64,000 nt of DNA, taken from assembly GCF_000350225.1 (NCBI RefSeq), contig NW_005178873.1, positions 62,001 to 126,000 of the forward strand. Reading direction: 5' to 3'. The notes beneath the pieces are model-generated. The model was not told where the DNA came from and searched no databases. It saw only the letters and a list, made by a program, of their open reading frames with translations. The translations under genes were made by a program, and so were the position numbers. Shown in pieces: positions 1 to 9,877 of this stretch. The first letter of the stretch is position 1. The number at the start of each line of letters is the position of its first letter. Source of the DNA: Chondrus crispus (Eukaryota > Rhodophyta > Florideophyceae > Gigartinales > Gigartinaceae).

Positions 1-1495
1 TGTCATCGTTGATGTATGACAGGTCGATCTCTTTTTCCCAATCCGTCGGTGGATTGTCGGGATCCTTCTGCTGGGGGACTACAGTACCCCTCGCCGTCGG
101 TTGGCATAAAGGTGACCGTTCGACCGGGTCGACCCCCCTGCCCCCGGCGGTGGTCTCATCGTCGGAGTTGGATCGGCCAACTCCTACCCCACCGACTTGA
201 TCGGTCAAGTCGGTCAGGTGTAGCGCGTGCGCGATCCTCTCCGCGACCTTACGTTCGGGAGTGAAGATCGCGAGGGGGTTGCGCTTCGCGTATCCCACGA
301 CGGTGTGCTTCGGAAGCCTTCTTTCTCGTCGTGAGAAATTCGCGACGATGACGTCGAAGGTCTGATTCGGTAGGACCTCCGCGACGCCATTCGTCAGCCT
401 CACTCCATGTCGGTGTTGGAGTGAGGGCTTGGGTTCCAGGAACACGAGGCCCCTCCCCGCGGTTGTCACACGCACGCCGGCTTGTGACATCGCGGGGATG
501 GTAACCCAGCGGGCGATTCGGATCGCTTGCGGGGCCTCCTCGCGTACGTCTGGCCGACCCGTGTGTCGCCCGTGTCGCCTGGTAGGGGGCGTCGACTCCC
601 CCTTTCCGTCAACGATGGCGACAGAACCGCCTTGGCGTAGCTCCATTCGTTGAGCTTCGATGTCGATACATCGCACGTGCGTATCGATGAAGGCCGTGCC
701 GAGAAGGACCGGCACGGCGAGCTGGTCTGCGACTACGAACGGAATTCGGAACACCGTGTTCCTCAACCGCACCGCCAGGCGGACGACGGCCGAAAGCTTG
801 AGGGGGTTGCTATTCGCGCCTGCCAATCGTGGCAGAGGTGCGTCGTGCACGACGTAACGCGTCCAATCGGGGGGAAGGTCGGCCTTCCTCACCAGATTAT
901 ACCCCGAGCACGTATCAACGGCGATCGTGCGGGGTTTAAATGCATTTCCCTCTGTGGCTATCGAGCCGAGGACGTTGTAGATCTTCGACGTCAGAAGGCA
1001 AACGACGCCGTCGACAACCTTCGGGGCGACCTTATCGATGAGGTCGTTCCGCCGGGGCCCTCGATTTCGGTGCTGGCCCCGCTTGCGTTTCCTTCTCCCC
1101 CTTCCTTGGGGCGTCCGCGGATCAGTGGCGCCCCTCGGATTACTGGAGTCCGTACGACACGGACCTTTCTCCGGCAACCTTGGGCTCGCGGGAGTCAGGG
1201 GGTCGACCGAATCTTTTCGGTCCTCGTTGCCCCCGTCGCCATCGTTACGCCTCACCGGGACGTCGGCTGTCCCGGTGTCTTGTTCTCCTAACGTCGGGCC
1301 TTCGGAGGCCTCGACGTGCGCTCCCTCCTGTATCGGCATTACAGGAGCTCCCGTGCCCGCCTCCGGAAGCGGGGGATGTATTATCGGACAATACCCCCCG
1401 TGTCCTTGGCGAGCACGCGGGGTCGGGTCTAGTTCGTGGGGAAAAGACGGCTCACGCGACCGCGTGTACGTAACCGTCTTTACCCTTTTTTCGAA
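1..1495 (-). CDS. pol: Ty3/gypsy pol, protease region (partial, runs off left edge)
   Basis: Reading the minus strand from 1495 to the window edge gives one uninterrupted frame. I checked the codons over most of its length and found no stop. The retropepsin motif DTCSG lies at about 902-919. The sequence after it aligns with the protease region of the second gypsy element (53556-54338): both have the DxSG core, a hydrophobic 'LGTAF/LGTTF' strand about 70 residues later, and a conserved 'LPKHTVV' or 'IPKHTVV' segment before reverse transcriptase. The frame is -1 relative to gag and overlaps its end. RT, RNase H and integrase would lie left of the window. With the gag halves and the LTR at 17110-17766 this makes one element interrupted by the 2387-15345 insertion. 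The frame looks undamaged, so the element is probably fairly young. Confidence 0.85.
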
Positions 1496-1498
1496 CTA
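1480..1498 (-). promoter_or_regulatory. Probable gag-pol -1 frameshift site
   Basis: On the minus strand gag ends TCG AAA AAA GGG TAA. The pol frame opens after a TAG at 1496-1498 and reads through the same place in the -1 frame (GAA AAA AGG GTA). The overlap is only about 15 nt and centres on a run of six A followed by GGG, where a P-site lysine tRNA could slip back one base. This is the usual position and direction of gag-pol frameshifting in Ty3-like elements. Efficiency and any stimulatory structure cannot be judged here. Confidence 0.55.
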
Positions 1499-2385
1499 CC
1501 CGTGCTATCGGAGCTAACCTCCTGGCTATCGACGGCCAGGTCCTCTTCCGGTAGCCGGTCGCGTGGGTCGGGACGATTCCCCCACTGTGGCTCGGCGGCC
1601 TCGGCGAAGTACTCCGGTACTTCCGGGCCTTGACCTGCGGCGTCCGGTCGTCGCAGGATATGGGGGACGAAGCGAGTCGGCTCTCCTTCGTGACCCTTTG
1701 TGGGTAGAGGGTACGGATCCTCTACCCAGTCTTGCAGGTACATTATCGCATTTTGTACATGTTGGGGTAACCGAGAACGGTATCGGTCCCCTCTTTCTCC
1801 TTGTAGGGGGTACCTTGTGTCCGCCTGGCGATAGGCGGGCCGATCCCGACGATCGACTTCGTTACGACGGTACCCGCCTCCACGGGGGGCGAAGCGTGCG
1901 CCCCCACCCGTTCGGTTCGGGAAATCTTGACGCGGAGGACGGCCCTCGCCCACCGCTTGCCGGAGGAGATTGCGCGCACCGGGGCGCGTCTCCATCTGGT
2001 AGCGGTAGTTCCTGTACGCCGTGAACATTCGTTGTTCCGGCGACAGGAACGGGCACGCGTACATGGCATGCCCGTACGTACGGCATAGCCAGCACACGTA
2101 CGCGCTGCCGTCCGTTGAGGCGAAAGTCGCCGCGTGCCGCGCCTCCTCATCGGTGAGGAGGGGCACGCGAGGCGCTTCGCCTCCTGCATCTCGGCTCGAT
2201 ATGTCGAGCTCTGCGACCCGGGGGTCCGTACCCCTTGCCACTCTTGGAGTGGCCGCGAAGGCGGTCGCGTAACTCGATGTCGTTCCGGTCGACATCGGTG
2301 AAGGGGTTCGTGCCCCCACGGGCCCTGCTCCTTGCGTAATGAGGACAGGGTCGGCCTGCCACTCATCCTCCCCCCTAGCAACCCT
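1480..2385 (-). CDS. gag: Ty3/gypsy gag, C-terminal half with CCHC zinc knuckle
   Basis: This is the nucleocapsid part of a gag protein. A CX2CX4HX4C knuckle (CWLCRTYGHAMYAC) sits near nucleotides 2050-2092, followed by an Arg/Gly/Tyr-rich basic tail and an acidic Ser-rich end (SSKKG, then TAA at 1480-1482). The frame is open upstream of 2319 to about 2453, but sequence right of about 2385 looks non-gag, so the GTG at 2319 is not a real start. I read it as the missing 3' half of the gag whose capsid half is at 15345-17029: strand, order and element type all fit. The intervening 13 kb is then an insertion. A clean join would put the halves one base out of frame in a G-run, so the exact junction is uncertain. 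Confidence 0.75.
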   Translation of the reverse strand, partial: RVARGEDEWQADPVLITQGAGPVGARTPSPMSTGTTSSYATAFAATPRVARGTDPRVAELDISSRDAGGEAPRVPLLTDEEARHAATFASTDGSAYVCWLCRTYGHAMYACPFLSPEQRMFTAYRNYRYQMETRPGARNLLRQAVGEGRPPRQDFPNRTGGGARFAPRGGGYRRNEVDRRDRPAYRQADTRYPLQGERGDRYRSRLPQHVQNAIMYLQDWVEDPYPLPTKGHEGEPTRFVPHILRRPDAAGQGPEVPEYFAEAAEPQWGNRPDPRDRLPEEDLAVDSQEVSSDSTGSSKKG

Positions 2386-2538
2386 ACTGTAGGCGTTCGT
2401 AGGGCACCCGCAGTGTGATCGGGGGACTAGGGGTGCAATCGTAGTATTTACCTAGTATTTACGTAGTGTGTATGTAACAGTAGGTACAGCAGGGCGGAAA
2501 TCTGGGTCAACCGTGCAGTGCTGCCGCATCACATGCGG

Positions 2539-2594
2539 AGTGCCACCGCAGTAGCATCCCCCCGCCGTTTCTTGTGCGGAGTGCCACCGGAGTG
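2539..2594 (+). repeat. Left subterminal repeats of the DNA transposon
   Basis: Two direct copies of an AGTGCCACCGCAGTA-type motif (2539-2553, and 2580-2594 with small changes) lie about 150-200 bases inside the left end. Such short repeats bind the transposase or accessory protein in plant CACTA elements; a role here is inferred. Confidence 0.55.
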
Positions 2595-2735
2595 GCCTTC
2601 CCTCATCTCGTCATAGCTCGTCGAATTTTGCAAGTCGGGTGCCGTTATTCTTCGTCTGCAAGAAGCCCACTGTCTGGTGGACCGTGATCCGAAGAGCGCC
2701 GTCAGCTGGATGGCCGTCAGCTAATACTACTTGGC

Positions 2736-3177
2736 GTGCGGCAAGACCGAGGTCGCGCGCCGGTTTCCGCACGAGGCTACTACGCTGGACGCAGGCTTGG
2801 CACCAACGCGCGTCTCCGTGGGACATGCGTGCGCCCTCGACCTCGATGTTTCACTAAGCCGCGACGCGTCATCGTGCGCCGCACGCTCTCCATCCTCGTA
2901 GTCTGCTGCCTGCTCTACTCTAGCGTCCTTTCCCCCCGCGCGCACCATGCAACACCCCCCCGCCCCCGCAACCTCACCGCCGCCCTATCCCCTACCGGCC
3001 ACCACCCGGCCACGATCCCCCACACGTGCGTGGTCACTCGCCGTCCAAACACCGTCCAAGTCGCCATCACACACGGCGGTGTCGGCAACCAGCTCTACTT
3101 CCTTGTCGAGGCCCTCGTTCTCGCGCGCCCCGCCCACCTCGACCCCCCCTCCCCTCCCTCCCCAGCCAACAGTTTAG
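2736..3177 (+). pseudogene. Glycosyltransferase-like N-terminal fragment
   Basis: The frame has a basic N-terminus, then a hydrophobic anchor (LSILVVCCLLYSSVL, about 2887-2931), a Pro/His-rich stem, and the segment VQVAITHGGVGNQLYFLVEA at about 3055-3114. The GGxGNQL signature followed by a helix is typical of the nucleotide-binding start of GT11-type and related fucosyltransferases. Together with a type II membrane anchor this suggests the N-terminus of a Golgi glycosyltransferase. The similarity stops at about 3140 and a stop follows at 3228-3230. No ATG lies in frame upstream. It is therefore a fragment, probably captured by the surrounding transposon. The family assignment rests on one motif. 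Confidence 0.45.
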
Positions 3178-3649
3178 CAAAACTACGAACCTCACCTTTG
3201 AGCGTCGAGCTGTCTGAAAAGGCGATATAATCTGGTCCATATTTGGGAGCAGCATATTCCTTCGCGCGACCACTGCCTGTCACACCCTCAAATCCTGCGC
3301 CAGTCGGCCACGCCGCTGCAGTTGCTTAGATAAATCCTGCAATCCCCTAGTGGCATTCGAAGCCAACTCCCGTGCTATTACTTCCCGGCTCTCAGGCTGC
3401 GTTGAAGCCTTCCTTACAGGCCACAATCCATAGCGTGAAGCCCTTCGCATTAATATTTCCCTCCTAAGTAGTTTATATTTCTACTGTGCCCCACAGGACA
3501 GACCTCCCCCTCACCTCCAACAAAAAGTTGTAGACAGATTCAATCCTTCCCCCCTTCGATACTCCCTCCTTTCCCTTTGTTCTGCCCTCCATTACTTCCA
3601 GTGTTAAGAACAACTTATCTCCACTCCTCTTCTTTTTCCCTCGCGCAGA

Positions 3650-3862
3650 CACGCGAGGACGTCGGCGGCAAGCTGCGACTCTCAAAGAGCGAACCCGAGT
3701 TATAGAAGGTGCGCAGCAAGCCCCGCGCCGAGGAGGAGACGTTCGTGTGCAAGACGTCCGACTGGGCCAAGGTGGTTAGCATCGAGCCGCTGCCGTGGCG
3801 CGCCGGCGGCGGCGACGGCAGCGGCGACGGCCGCGCGGGTGAACGTGGATACTACTGTCTGC
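3650..3862 (+). pseudogene. Unidentified coding-like fragment ending at an assembly gap
   Basis: A GC-rich frame (KLRLSKSEPEL, stop, KVRSKPRAEEETFVCKTSDW) has protein-like composition but one in-frame TAG at about 3702. It then passes into Gly/Asp-rich sequence and the run of Ns. The preceding 3180-3640 is AT-richer and shows no gene. I do not recognise the family. Confidence 0.25.
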
Positions 3863-4315
3863 NNNNNNNNNNNNNNNNNNNNNNNNNNNNNNNNNNNNNN
3901 NNNNNNNNNNNNNNNNNNNNNNNNNNNNNNNNNNNNNNNNNNNNNNNNNNNNNNNNNNNNNNNNNNNNNNNNNNNNNNNNNNNNNNNNNNNNNNNNNNNN
4001 NNNNNNNNNNNNNNNNNNNNNNNNNNNNNNNNNNNNNNNNNNNNNNNNNNNNNNNNNNNNNNNNNNNNNNNNNNNNNNNNNNNNNNNNNNNNNNNNNNNN
4101 NNNNNNNNNNNNNNNNNNNNNNNNNNNNNNNNNNNNNNNNNNNNNNNNNNNNNNNNNNNNNNNNNNNNNNNNNNNNNNNNNNNNNNNNNNNNNNNNNNNN
4201 NNNNNNNNNNNNNNNNNNNNNNNNNNNNNNNNNNNNNNNNNNNNNNNNNNNNNNNNNNNNNNNNNNNNNNNNNNNNNNNNNNNNNNNNNNNNNNNNNNNN
4301 NNNNNNNNNNNNNNN
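3863..4315. other. Assembly gap (453 N)
   Basis: A run of N. Both flanks are GC-rich and coding-like but in different frames, so features on either side cannot be joined. Confidence 1.
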
Positions 4316-4560
4316 AATTCCGGACCCTTCTCACGCGCCTCATTCGGCGCATCCATATGCGATACCCCCACCCCCGCCACCCCCGCCCCCGCTCCAGCGC
4401 GAAGGCGTCCGCGCGCCGCCCCGTTCTACGCAGCCAACTTGGCCACCGAGCTGTTCTTCGTGTTCGCGGCAGGCGGCGTGCGGCGCGCGCGCGACTGTAT
4501 GACGACAGTGCGTTTGCGTGGCTTTAAAGAATCACATTTGAGTGGGACATTGGTGGTGCG

Positions 4561-4631
4561 CGCCCTTCAGGACCGTACACGCCACTGAGTGGCGTGTACG
4601 GTCCTGAAGGGCGGCAGTGGCGGCCACTGCC
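4561..4631. repeat. Perfect 25-bp hairpin followed by an 8-bp hairpin
   Basis: 4561-4585 and 4589-4613 are perfect inverted repeats separated by the three bases TGA. Directly after, GGCAGTGG and CCACTGCC form a second inverted repeat (about 4612-4631). The structure sits between two unrelated gene fragments. It could be a junction product of transposition or repair, a transcription-blocking hairpin, or a tiny foldback element. Confidence 0.85.
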
Positions 4632-4956
4632 TCGCGCACGTGTCACGCGCGGACCCCGAAACTCCAGCTCGTCATGAAAGCAATGCAAGACGGTTGCGCA
4701 GCGACTGTTGCTGCGGCCTGTCGCTCCCGCCTCTTGTCGCTCGCCGCATTGTCTGTGGCGCGGCATAACTCGAGCCCCCGCTTCCGTCCCCGTCTTCTCT
4801 AATCGTCTGCACACGCGCCTCCCGCTCTGCCGCTCTGCCGCTCTGCCGCCCTTCCACTCTACCGCCGCCTTGCCCTGCCGCTGCCTCTCGCCAGACCCTC
4901 CCCCTCCCGCCTTCCGCCTCCTCGCCCCGCGCCCGCCGAGACTCCCCCCCGCCGCC

Positions 4957-5277
4957 ATGTACGCCGAGATCTTCGGCGGCCTGGTCGTGACGTGCGCCCT
5001 GGTGCGCTTTGCGCAGTACTACTTCTCGGACGCGTCGCCTGCGTCGGACGCGGCCAAGCCATCGGACGGCCCGGCCGCGAACACGCCCGACTTCCGCGCC
5101 TTCCAGAACAACTAACTGGTCGTATACCTGCTGGCCATCGCGGCCGACTGGCTGCAGGGGCCCTACGTCTACGCGCTGTACGCCGAGTACGGCTACGGGA
5201 AGAAGGAGATCGCCCAGCTCTTCATCGCCGGCTTTGGCTCGTCCGCCGTCTTCGGCACTTTTATGTCTCGATCTTAG
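4957..5277 (+). pseudogene. MFSD5-like (molybdate-anion transporter family) N-terminal fragment
   Basis: Starting at the ATG at 4957 the frame reads MYAEIFGGLVVTCALVRFAQ, a first membrane helix, then a short polar loop. It continues through an in-frame TAA (5113-5115) into LVVYLLAIAADWLQGPYVYA, GYGKKEIAQLFIAGFGSSAV and FGTF, then stops at 5275-5277. The 'VYLLAxAADWLQGPYVYALY' and 'LFIAGFGSSxxFGTF' segments are characteristic of the MFSD5/MOT2 branch of the major facilitator superfamily, which moves anions such as molybdate across membranes. Only about the first 105 of some 450 residues remain, and a stop replaces what is normally an aromatic residue (FQxNY). It cannot make a transporter. Probably a captured host fragment. 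Confidence 0.7.
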
Positions 5278-5279
5278 AA

Positions 5280-6110
5280 AAACAAGGTGCTGACGCTTGA
5301 CAAGACAGTGTCTAAGACTGCGAAACAAGTGGGGTCAGCACTGAGCGGGGACCCAGTTGCGGAGTATGGGACAGTTGGACGTTCTACGCACTGGCGGACC
5401 GGATAAAATAATCGACGCGGGATTGCGGGAAACTGAGCTGGAGTTGCATGGAAAAGCAATACGCTGCATGTGCTGTGGCACAAATAGGGAAAACGCAGGG
5501 ATCTGGTGCGAACGTGATGCGGTTTACGAGCCACTACCGGGACGAGCAAGTGAACCAATTTGTGATCCCCCCGGTGGGCCTCACAAACGACGAGGTGGCT
5601 GTCAAGAGTAAGACACAAACGGCTAGTGTGGACTTGGAGGAATTGTACGAAGAGGGGATTCTACAAGGTTACACACGCGCGGTCGCGTAAGCGACGGCAG
5701 TTTTGTGCGGTTTGCAGGTAGTGAAGAAAAAGTACGCAAACGGGAAAAGGGGATGAAGCTACGACGCGGCAGGGATGTGATCTGGAAAGCGACGGCCAAG
5801 AAGCGAACGAAGCTGTGGAAGGGACGGGCGACTACATGGAGAATGCGACCCGCAAGCGAAAGCTATGGAGCAATACGGCCGACGCGAAGGAAGTGAATGA
5901 GCAATGCGTGTGAGGACGAGTCGTGCGGAGAAAGCGGTTGGCCGAGGAGATGGAGGACAAGGAGATTGAAGAGCAGGAAAAGGAAAAAGAGAAGGAAAAG
6001 GATAATGCGAGTGAGGCCAAGACATCGGGAACGGGGATCGCAGAGAATAGTGGTGGAGAGAAGGAAGCAGCGGAGCTAGCAGAAAAGGATCAGATGAGTG
6101 CCTCGTAGTT
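5280..6110 (+). other. Unassigned region with short plus-strand ORFs
   Basis: Short open frames at 5448-5690 (80 codons) and 5923-6108 (61 codons, Glu/Lys-rich with a run of EKEKEKEK) follow each other in different frames. The composition is purine-rich, like a charged linker of a host protein, but there is no recognisable domain. 6110-6400 shows no gene. Confidence 0.2.
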
Positions 6111-6399
6111 GTGGTTGTGAGAGGGGAATGGTGCCCTGTAGAATGAAATGATTTCTGTTTTTACTGGAATAAGGGAGGCAGCTGCGCTGACTGGCTCGTC
6201 GGTCGCCACCTCAACGTGAGTGCGGGCGCAGCAGCTTGGGGGGCAGGAATGAAAGGGGGTGACTAATACCTAGGACGCGCTATCTACGTCCCCAGTGAGA
6301 ATGGTATGAGATACAGCCACGCGTAGTGTGCGAGCCATATAAATACCTCTCGAAATGCCCGCCTTATCGCGGATGACGATGAAGCAAGACTGTTGGCTG

Positions 6400-6480
6400 T
6401 AGCTGAGCTGGCAGAACGGTAGAGTTGTCAAAATGGCCGGGCTGGTACGTTCTCAGGCGTGAGTTCGAGCCCGGTCCCGG
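6400..6480 (+). other. tRNA-like pol III box pair (possible SINE head)
   Basis: TAGCTGAGCTGG at about 6400-6411 fits the A-box consensus TRGCNNAGYNGG. GAGTTCGAGCC at about 6461-6471 is close to the B-box. The spacing is tRNA-like, but the D-arm and T-arm do not pair, so it is not a functional tRNA. It may be a tRNA-derived SINE or chance. Confidence 0.25.
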
Positions 6481-6749
6481 AATGTCGCGGTCAAGGGGGT
6501 AAGTGTATGGTGTGCATGCCGGAGGAGAATTGGCAATTTTTCTTCCACTATACTGCCAGGGGATTTTAACCCCTGGTGCATTTTTGCCCTCCACTGTAAG
6601 CCGTTTTTTTAAACAAAAATTAGCATGCAGTGCAGCGCACTACCCTTCGCCTTATCTCAGCCATCTGAAACCATCTTCACGAAACGCAAAGCACAATTCC
6701 AAGAGAGAGAGGCATGTGTCGCAGACGGGTGGGGAAAAAGAGAGGCATA

Positions 6750-7262
6750 TCAGCGTCCTCTTCGGCCTTCTGGGCCTCCTCCTTTCCATCCACCTCCTTC
6801 TCTCTAACCTCTCCCTCACGCTCCTCGACTTCATCAACCCCCCTCTCCACCGCCACCTCCCATCCTCCTTCCAACTTCCCGCCCCAGCGTCCGCGGCGCC
6901 GTACGCCACTGCCGGGCAGATCTTGTTCCTGGCCGTGCCCATGTCCCCGCAGCACGCCGCCCGCACCTTTGTTGCGTCGGACGCCGTGTCGTGCCTGGTG
7001 CGCTGTAGTGGCAACATCTCCAAAAGTGGCTCAGTGCCACTACAACCACTTTTGGAGATGTTGCAACTACATGCGGGCCGCCTTTGCGCGCGACCGCGCC
7101 GCGGTGCACGCCCTCTGTGCCGCCCTCGTGCGCGACCCGCTCGTCGCCTACGTCCCCGCCCCGCCCGACTTCGTCGACAATTCGCACCACGTCTACCCCT
7201 TCCGCGTCCACTCGGCGCGCGAGGTCTTCTAGCGCATCGGCGTCCTGCACGCCCCGTTAAGT
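6750..7262 (+). pseudogene. Broken host-like coding fragment interrupted by a hairpin
   Basis: One frame up to about 7004 reads AYATAGQILFLAVPMSPQHA and FVASDAVSCLVRC. After the 66-bp hairpin at 7005-7070 a protein-like sequence resumes: NYMRAAFARDRAAVHALCAA and FVDNSHHVYPFRVHSAREVF, then a stop at 7229-7231. The two halves look like parts of one globular protein separated by a small insertion. I do not recognise the family. 7265-7780 contains no gene apart from a short tail of ORF. Confidence 0.3.
7005..7070. repeat. 66-bp near-perfect foldback inside a coding fragment
   Basis: 7005-7029 and 7046-7070 are inverted repeats of 25 bases with one mismatch, separated by a 16-base loop that repeats part of the stem start (GTGCCACTAC). 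No flanking duplication is obvious. It is the second hairpin of this size in the left arm of the transposon (see 4561-4613), with unrelated sequence. Confidence 0.8.
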
Positions 7263-7788
7263 ACTCCCCGTTCACCCCCCCGCCATCCGCCCAGGCCCCC
7301 CCCGCCGCACCACCACCGCATAATCACTTCGAAGTATACTCGCTAACGTTTACATTCCGTTTTGTCTCTAACTGTACGGCTCCACGGCTCTTTTTCATTG
7401 CTCAATCACTCTGTATGTTTGAGGAACATTTCATTCACTTAATGCGCTCACTCTTCGCCAGTGCAGGTTCCGAACTCATCGCTTGAATACAACTCAACGC
7501 TTTTGCGCTTTCGCGACCCCTTGGATCTGGCCGTCCGCTTCCTCTTCGAAATGTTTTCCATCTCTCGAGGCTTTGGATCTTTATTTTGGGATTTGACGTT
7601 GTTGTGAATGAAATAGTGACCTGTGGAATAACTTTCTTCACCAAAGTCGTACGGGTTCGTTTGGATTACAATCAGGAAGTTTTACGCATCAAGAACACAG
7701 TCACTAAGTTTTGTGCTTGGTTTGTGCTTGGTATCTAACTATCATATGGACATGCGAGCAATCCATAGAGACTGAGATGCTCTACCAA

Positions 7789-9375
7789 CTACGAACTTTC
7801 TTCGTCCGAGAAACTCTCATTGTCGATCTCATTGTCGATCTCGTCGCCTGAATACATGTCAGCACGCTTACGTTTTCCCCTGGTGACACGTTTGTTGTTG
7901 CCCCTTTTCTGCACTCCGCTTCCCTTCGCTTTTGTCGGCTCGGGAGCTGCATCGCGGCTTTCCAGCCAGGCTTGGAAATCGGCAAGCATTTTGCCATTGC
8001 TCGCAGAGACGCTTGATGCGCGACCGCTGTTATGTTCCGGAGCTCTCTCCGCCAGGTTTTCAACGGCTCCTGCGACCATAACATCATCATGTGCATCTAA
8101 TGCGTCTTTGGGACGAGCAAGCAACTCATCGCGTTGGTTCCCCTCATTCCCTTGGACTTGTTTGGATCCACGCCGACTCGGTCGCTGACCTCTAGTCTTT
8201 GTTTCCTCCTTATCCTTTCTTCGCCCGCGCGCCAGCGGGCTAACTCTCACCCTAGATGCCTTCTTTCCGGATTGACGCGGAATGGAAAGTCTCTGCGAAA
8301 AGTTGATTTTCTTTCTAGCTCTTGGAGGCGCCCCACTGTCGTTTAGCAGCGGAGCTTTCAGGGAAGATGATCCGATCGGTCGCGAGTTGACGACACCCGT
8401 ACTGCTCCCGCGGGACGGTGGAGTACTATTGTTCTTCGATGGCCGTGTCCGGGCGCTTGTAACCTCGTCAATATTCTGCTCGTGGGTATTTCTAGAATCG
8501 CTTCCATTCTCGATAAGACTATTGCTGTATGAGCCGTCCGCAATCATTGTCCGAATGCCTTGAAAGCGAACAGATCCAGAGTGCCTCTCTGTCGCAGTGA
8601 TGGCACTGCTCATCACAGCCGCGGAAACGGGTGGAATAGGTTCCACATCGGGTGAGATGTCTGGCACTACCACGCCTGACGGCACATCTTCAATGCTGTA
8701 TCGAGGTAAGCTGATTTTTATCTCTTGTTCCGATGCGTTTAGAGCGACTTCCCCACTTCCAGATGTGCCCACAGCTTGAAGGTTTCTTTTTCTCTCTCGT
8801 TCTTCGGCTGCCCTCTGTACCTTGCGTTTCGAATATAGCTTTGCAGCCACCATCTTGCGAGTTGGAAATATCCGCACTCCCTGTGTCAACGGATCAAAAT
8901 TCTCATCTAGGGCTGTCATCAAAACCAACAGCTCTATATGCTCTGGCTTTTCTCTTCTGAGCATGTCATATGTCTTCATTCCGTACAGTGAACCTATGAC
9001 GGATGGCGCGAGATCCCCAACAATGCGCATGAGAGTTTCCGCCCTGCTCTTATCTTCCACGTCGGTTCCATACCACCTATATTGCATATTAGGGTCGTTC
9101 GCATGCTTCTGATTGTGATCGCGAACAAAGTTTCCGACTTCCCGAAGTACATTGAAATATGAGTTCGTGTCTTTCCCTTTGGCTGACGACGGGTTTCGTT
9201 TATCCTTTTTTGTGTTTGTTCGTTTCGCGATCTGTTCTGGAATGGGTGGGGGTCGCGCTACATTGAGATCATTAGGAAAAAGTCCGGTGGGAGTCAGCTT
9301 TGGACGGAGCTCTCCTAGTTTTCGCCGTACGGTTTCAAGTGGCATGGGCAGTAATTCCTGATTTGGTTCCATCAT
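7789..9375 (-). CDS. 528-aa protein of unknown function, divergent partner of the transposase
   Basis: A long intact ORF runs from an ATG at 9375 to a TAG at 7789-7791. Residues about 55-175 look like one globular, mostly helical domain (SYFNVLREVGNFVRDHNQKH, then a WYGTD turn and LVLMTALDENFDP). The rest is Ser/Arg/Lys-rich and disordered, with basic stretches (RARKKINF, RGKRKRADM) suggesting nuclear import and DNA binding, and an acidic end (DEIDNEIDNESFSDEESS). It is transcribed away from the transposase gene with about 500 bp between them. By position it resembles the second, non-catalytic protein of CACTA elements, which binds subterminal repeats. I see no sequence proof of that role and do not recognise the family. 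Confidence 0.6.
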   Translation of the reverse strand: MMEPNQELLPMPLETVRRKLGELRPKLTPTGLFPNDLNVARPPPIPEQIAKRTNTKKDKRNPSSAKGKDTNSYFNVLREVGNFVRDHNQKHANDPNMQYRWYGTDVEDKSRAETLMRIVGDLAPSVIGSLYGMKTYDMLRREKPEHIELLVLMTALDENFDPLTQGVRIFPTRKMVAAKLYSKRKVQRAAEERERKRNLQAVGTSGSGEVALNASEQEIKISLPRYSIEDVPSGVVVPDISPDVEPIPPVSAAVMSSAITATERHSGSVRFQGIRTMIADGSYSNSLIENGSDSRNTHEQNIDEVTSARTRPSKNNSTPPSRGSSTGVVNSRPIGSSSLKAPLLNDSGAPPRARKKINFSQRLSIPRQSGKKASRVRVSPLARGRRKDKEETKTRGQRPSRRGSKQVQGNEGNQRDELLARPKDALDAHDDVMVAGAVENLAERAPEHNSGRASSVSASNGKMLADFQAWLESRDAAPEPTKAKGSGVQKRGNNKRVTRGKRKRADMYSGDEIDNEIDNESFSDEESS

Positions 9376-9877
9376 GGAATACGTGGATGTAAGGATGCTT
9401 CACAGGCGGAAGAGGGGTTCGAAGTGGCGTGAAGAGGGGGCGGAGATATCGCGGATGGACGGTGGAGTAGAAAATGTAGAGTTATGCAGTGTGGATGAGG
9501 AAACAAGGTTGGATGTGAAAGAGAAGTGAAACGTGGACTTGTGGTCAGCTTTTCAGTAATCCAATCCGGTGTGTTCATGCAGCAACCGCGCTCTCAGATC
9601 CGAAGCGAAAGGATGTGCGATGTGAGAAGCACGGGTGCTCTCTCTCTATCTTTCGATTCATCGTTCCTTTCGATTCGTGTACATCTTGGACTGACCAAAG
9701 CCCTCCTCGGCTCGTTCTCACATCGTACCACGCAGGATGAAGCCACGTTGCGCATCTCTAGGTTTCTTCTGAGTTCAGAGATGTGGCACCGGCAACTGTA
9801 CGTTTTCACTACCATGATCTAAGTCTCCGCAACTATCAAAGACGTTTATCTATCTAACCCCCTTCCCGATCTACAAA
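9376..9877. promoter_or_regulatory. Shared intergenic region between two divergent transposon genes
   Basis: 502 bases between the divergent start codons contain no ORF of note and presumably hold both promoters. I find no convincing TATA box. Confidence 0.4.

Noticed and set aside
650..1291. 213-codon plus-strand ORF
   Set aside because: It is exactly codon-antisense to the minus-strand gypsy protease region, which has the retropepsin motif and family similarity.
6400..6480. A tRNA gene
   Set aside because: A-box and B-box words are present, but the D and T stems do not pair and no acceptor stem is found.
9376..9877. An additional short ORF in the divergent intergenic region (plus, 9526-9822)
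   Set aside because: No protein-like composition, and it occupies the space needed for two promoters.
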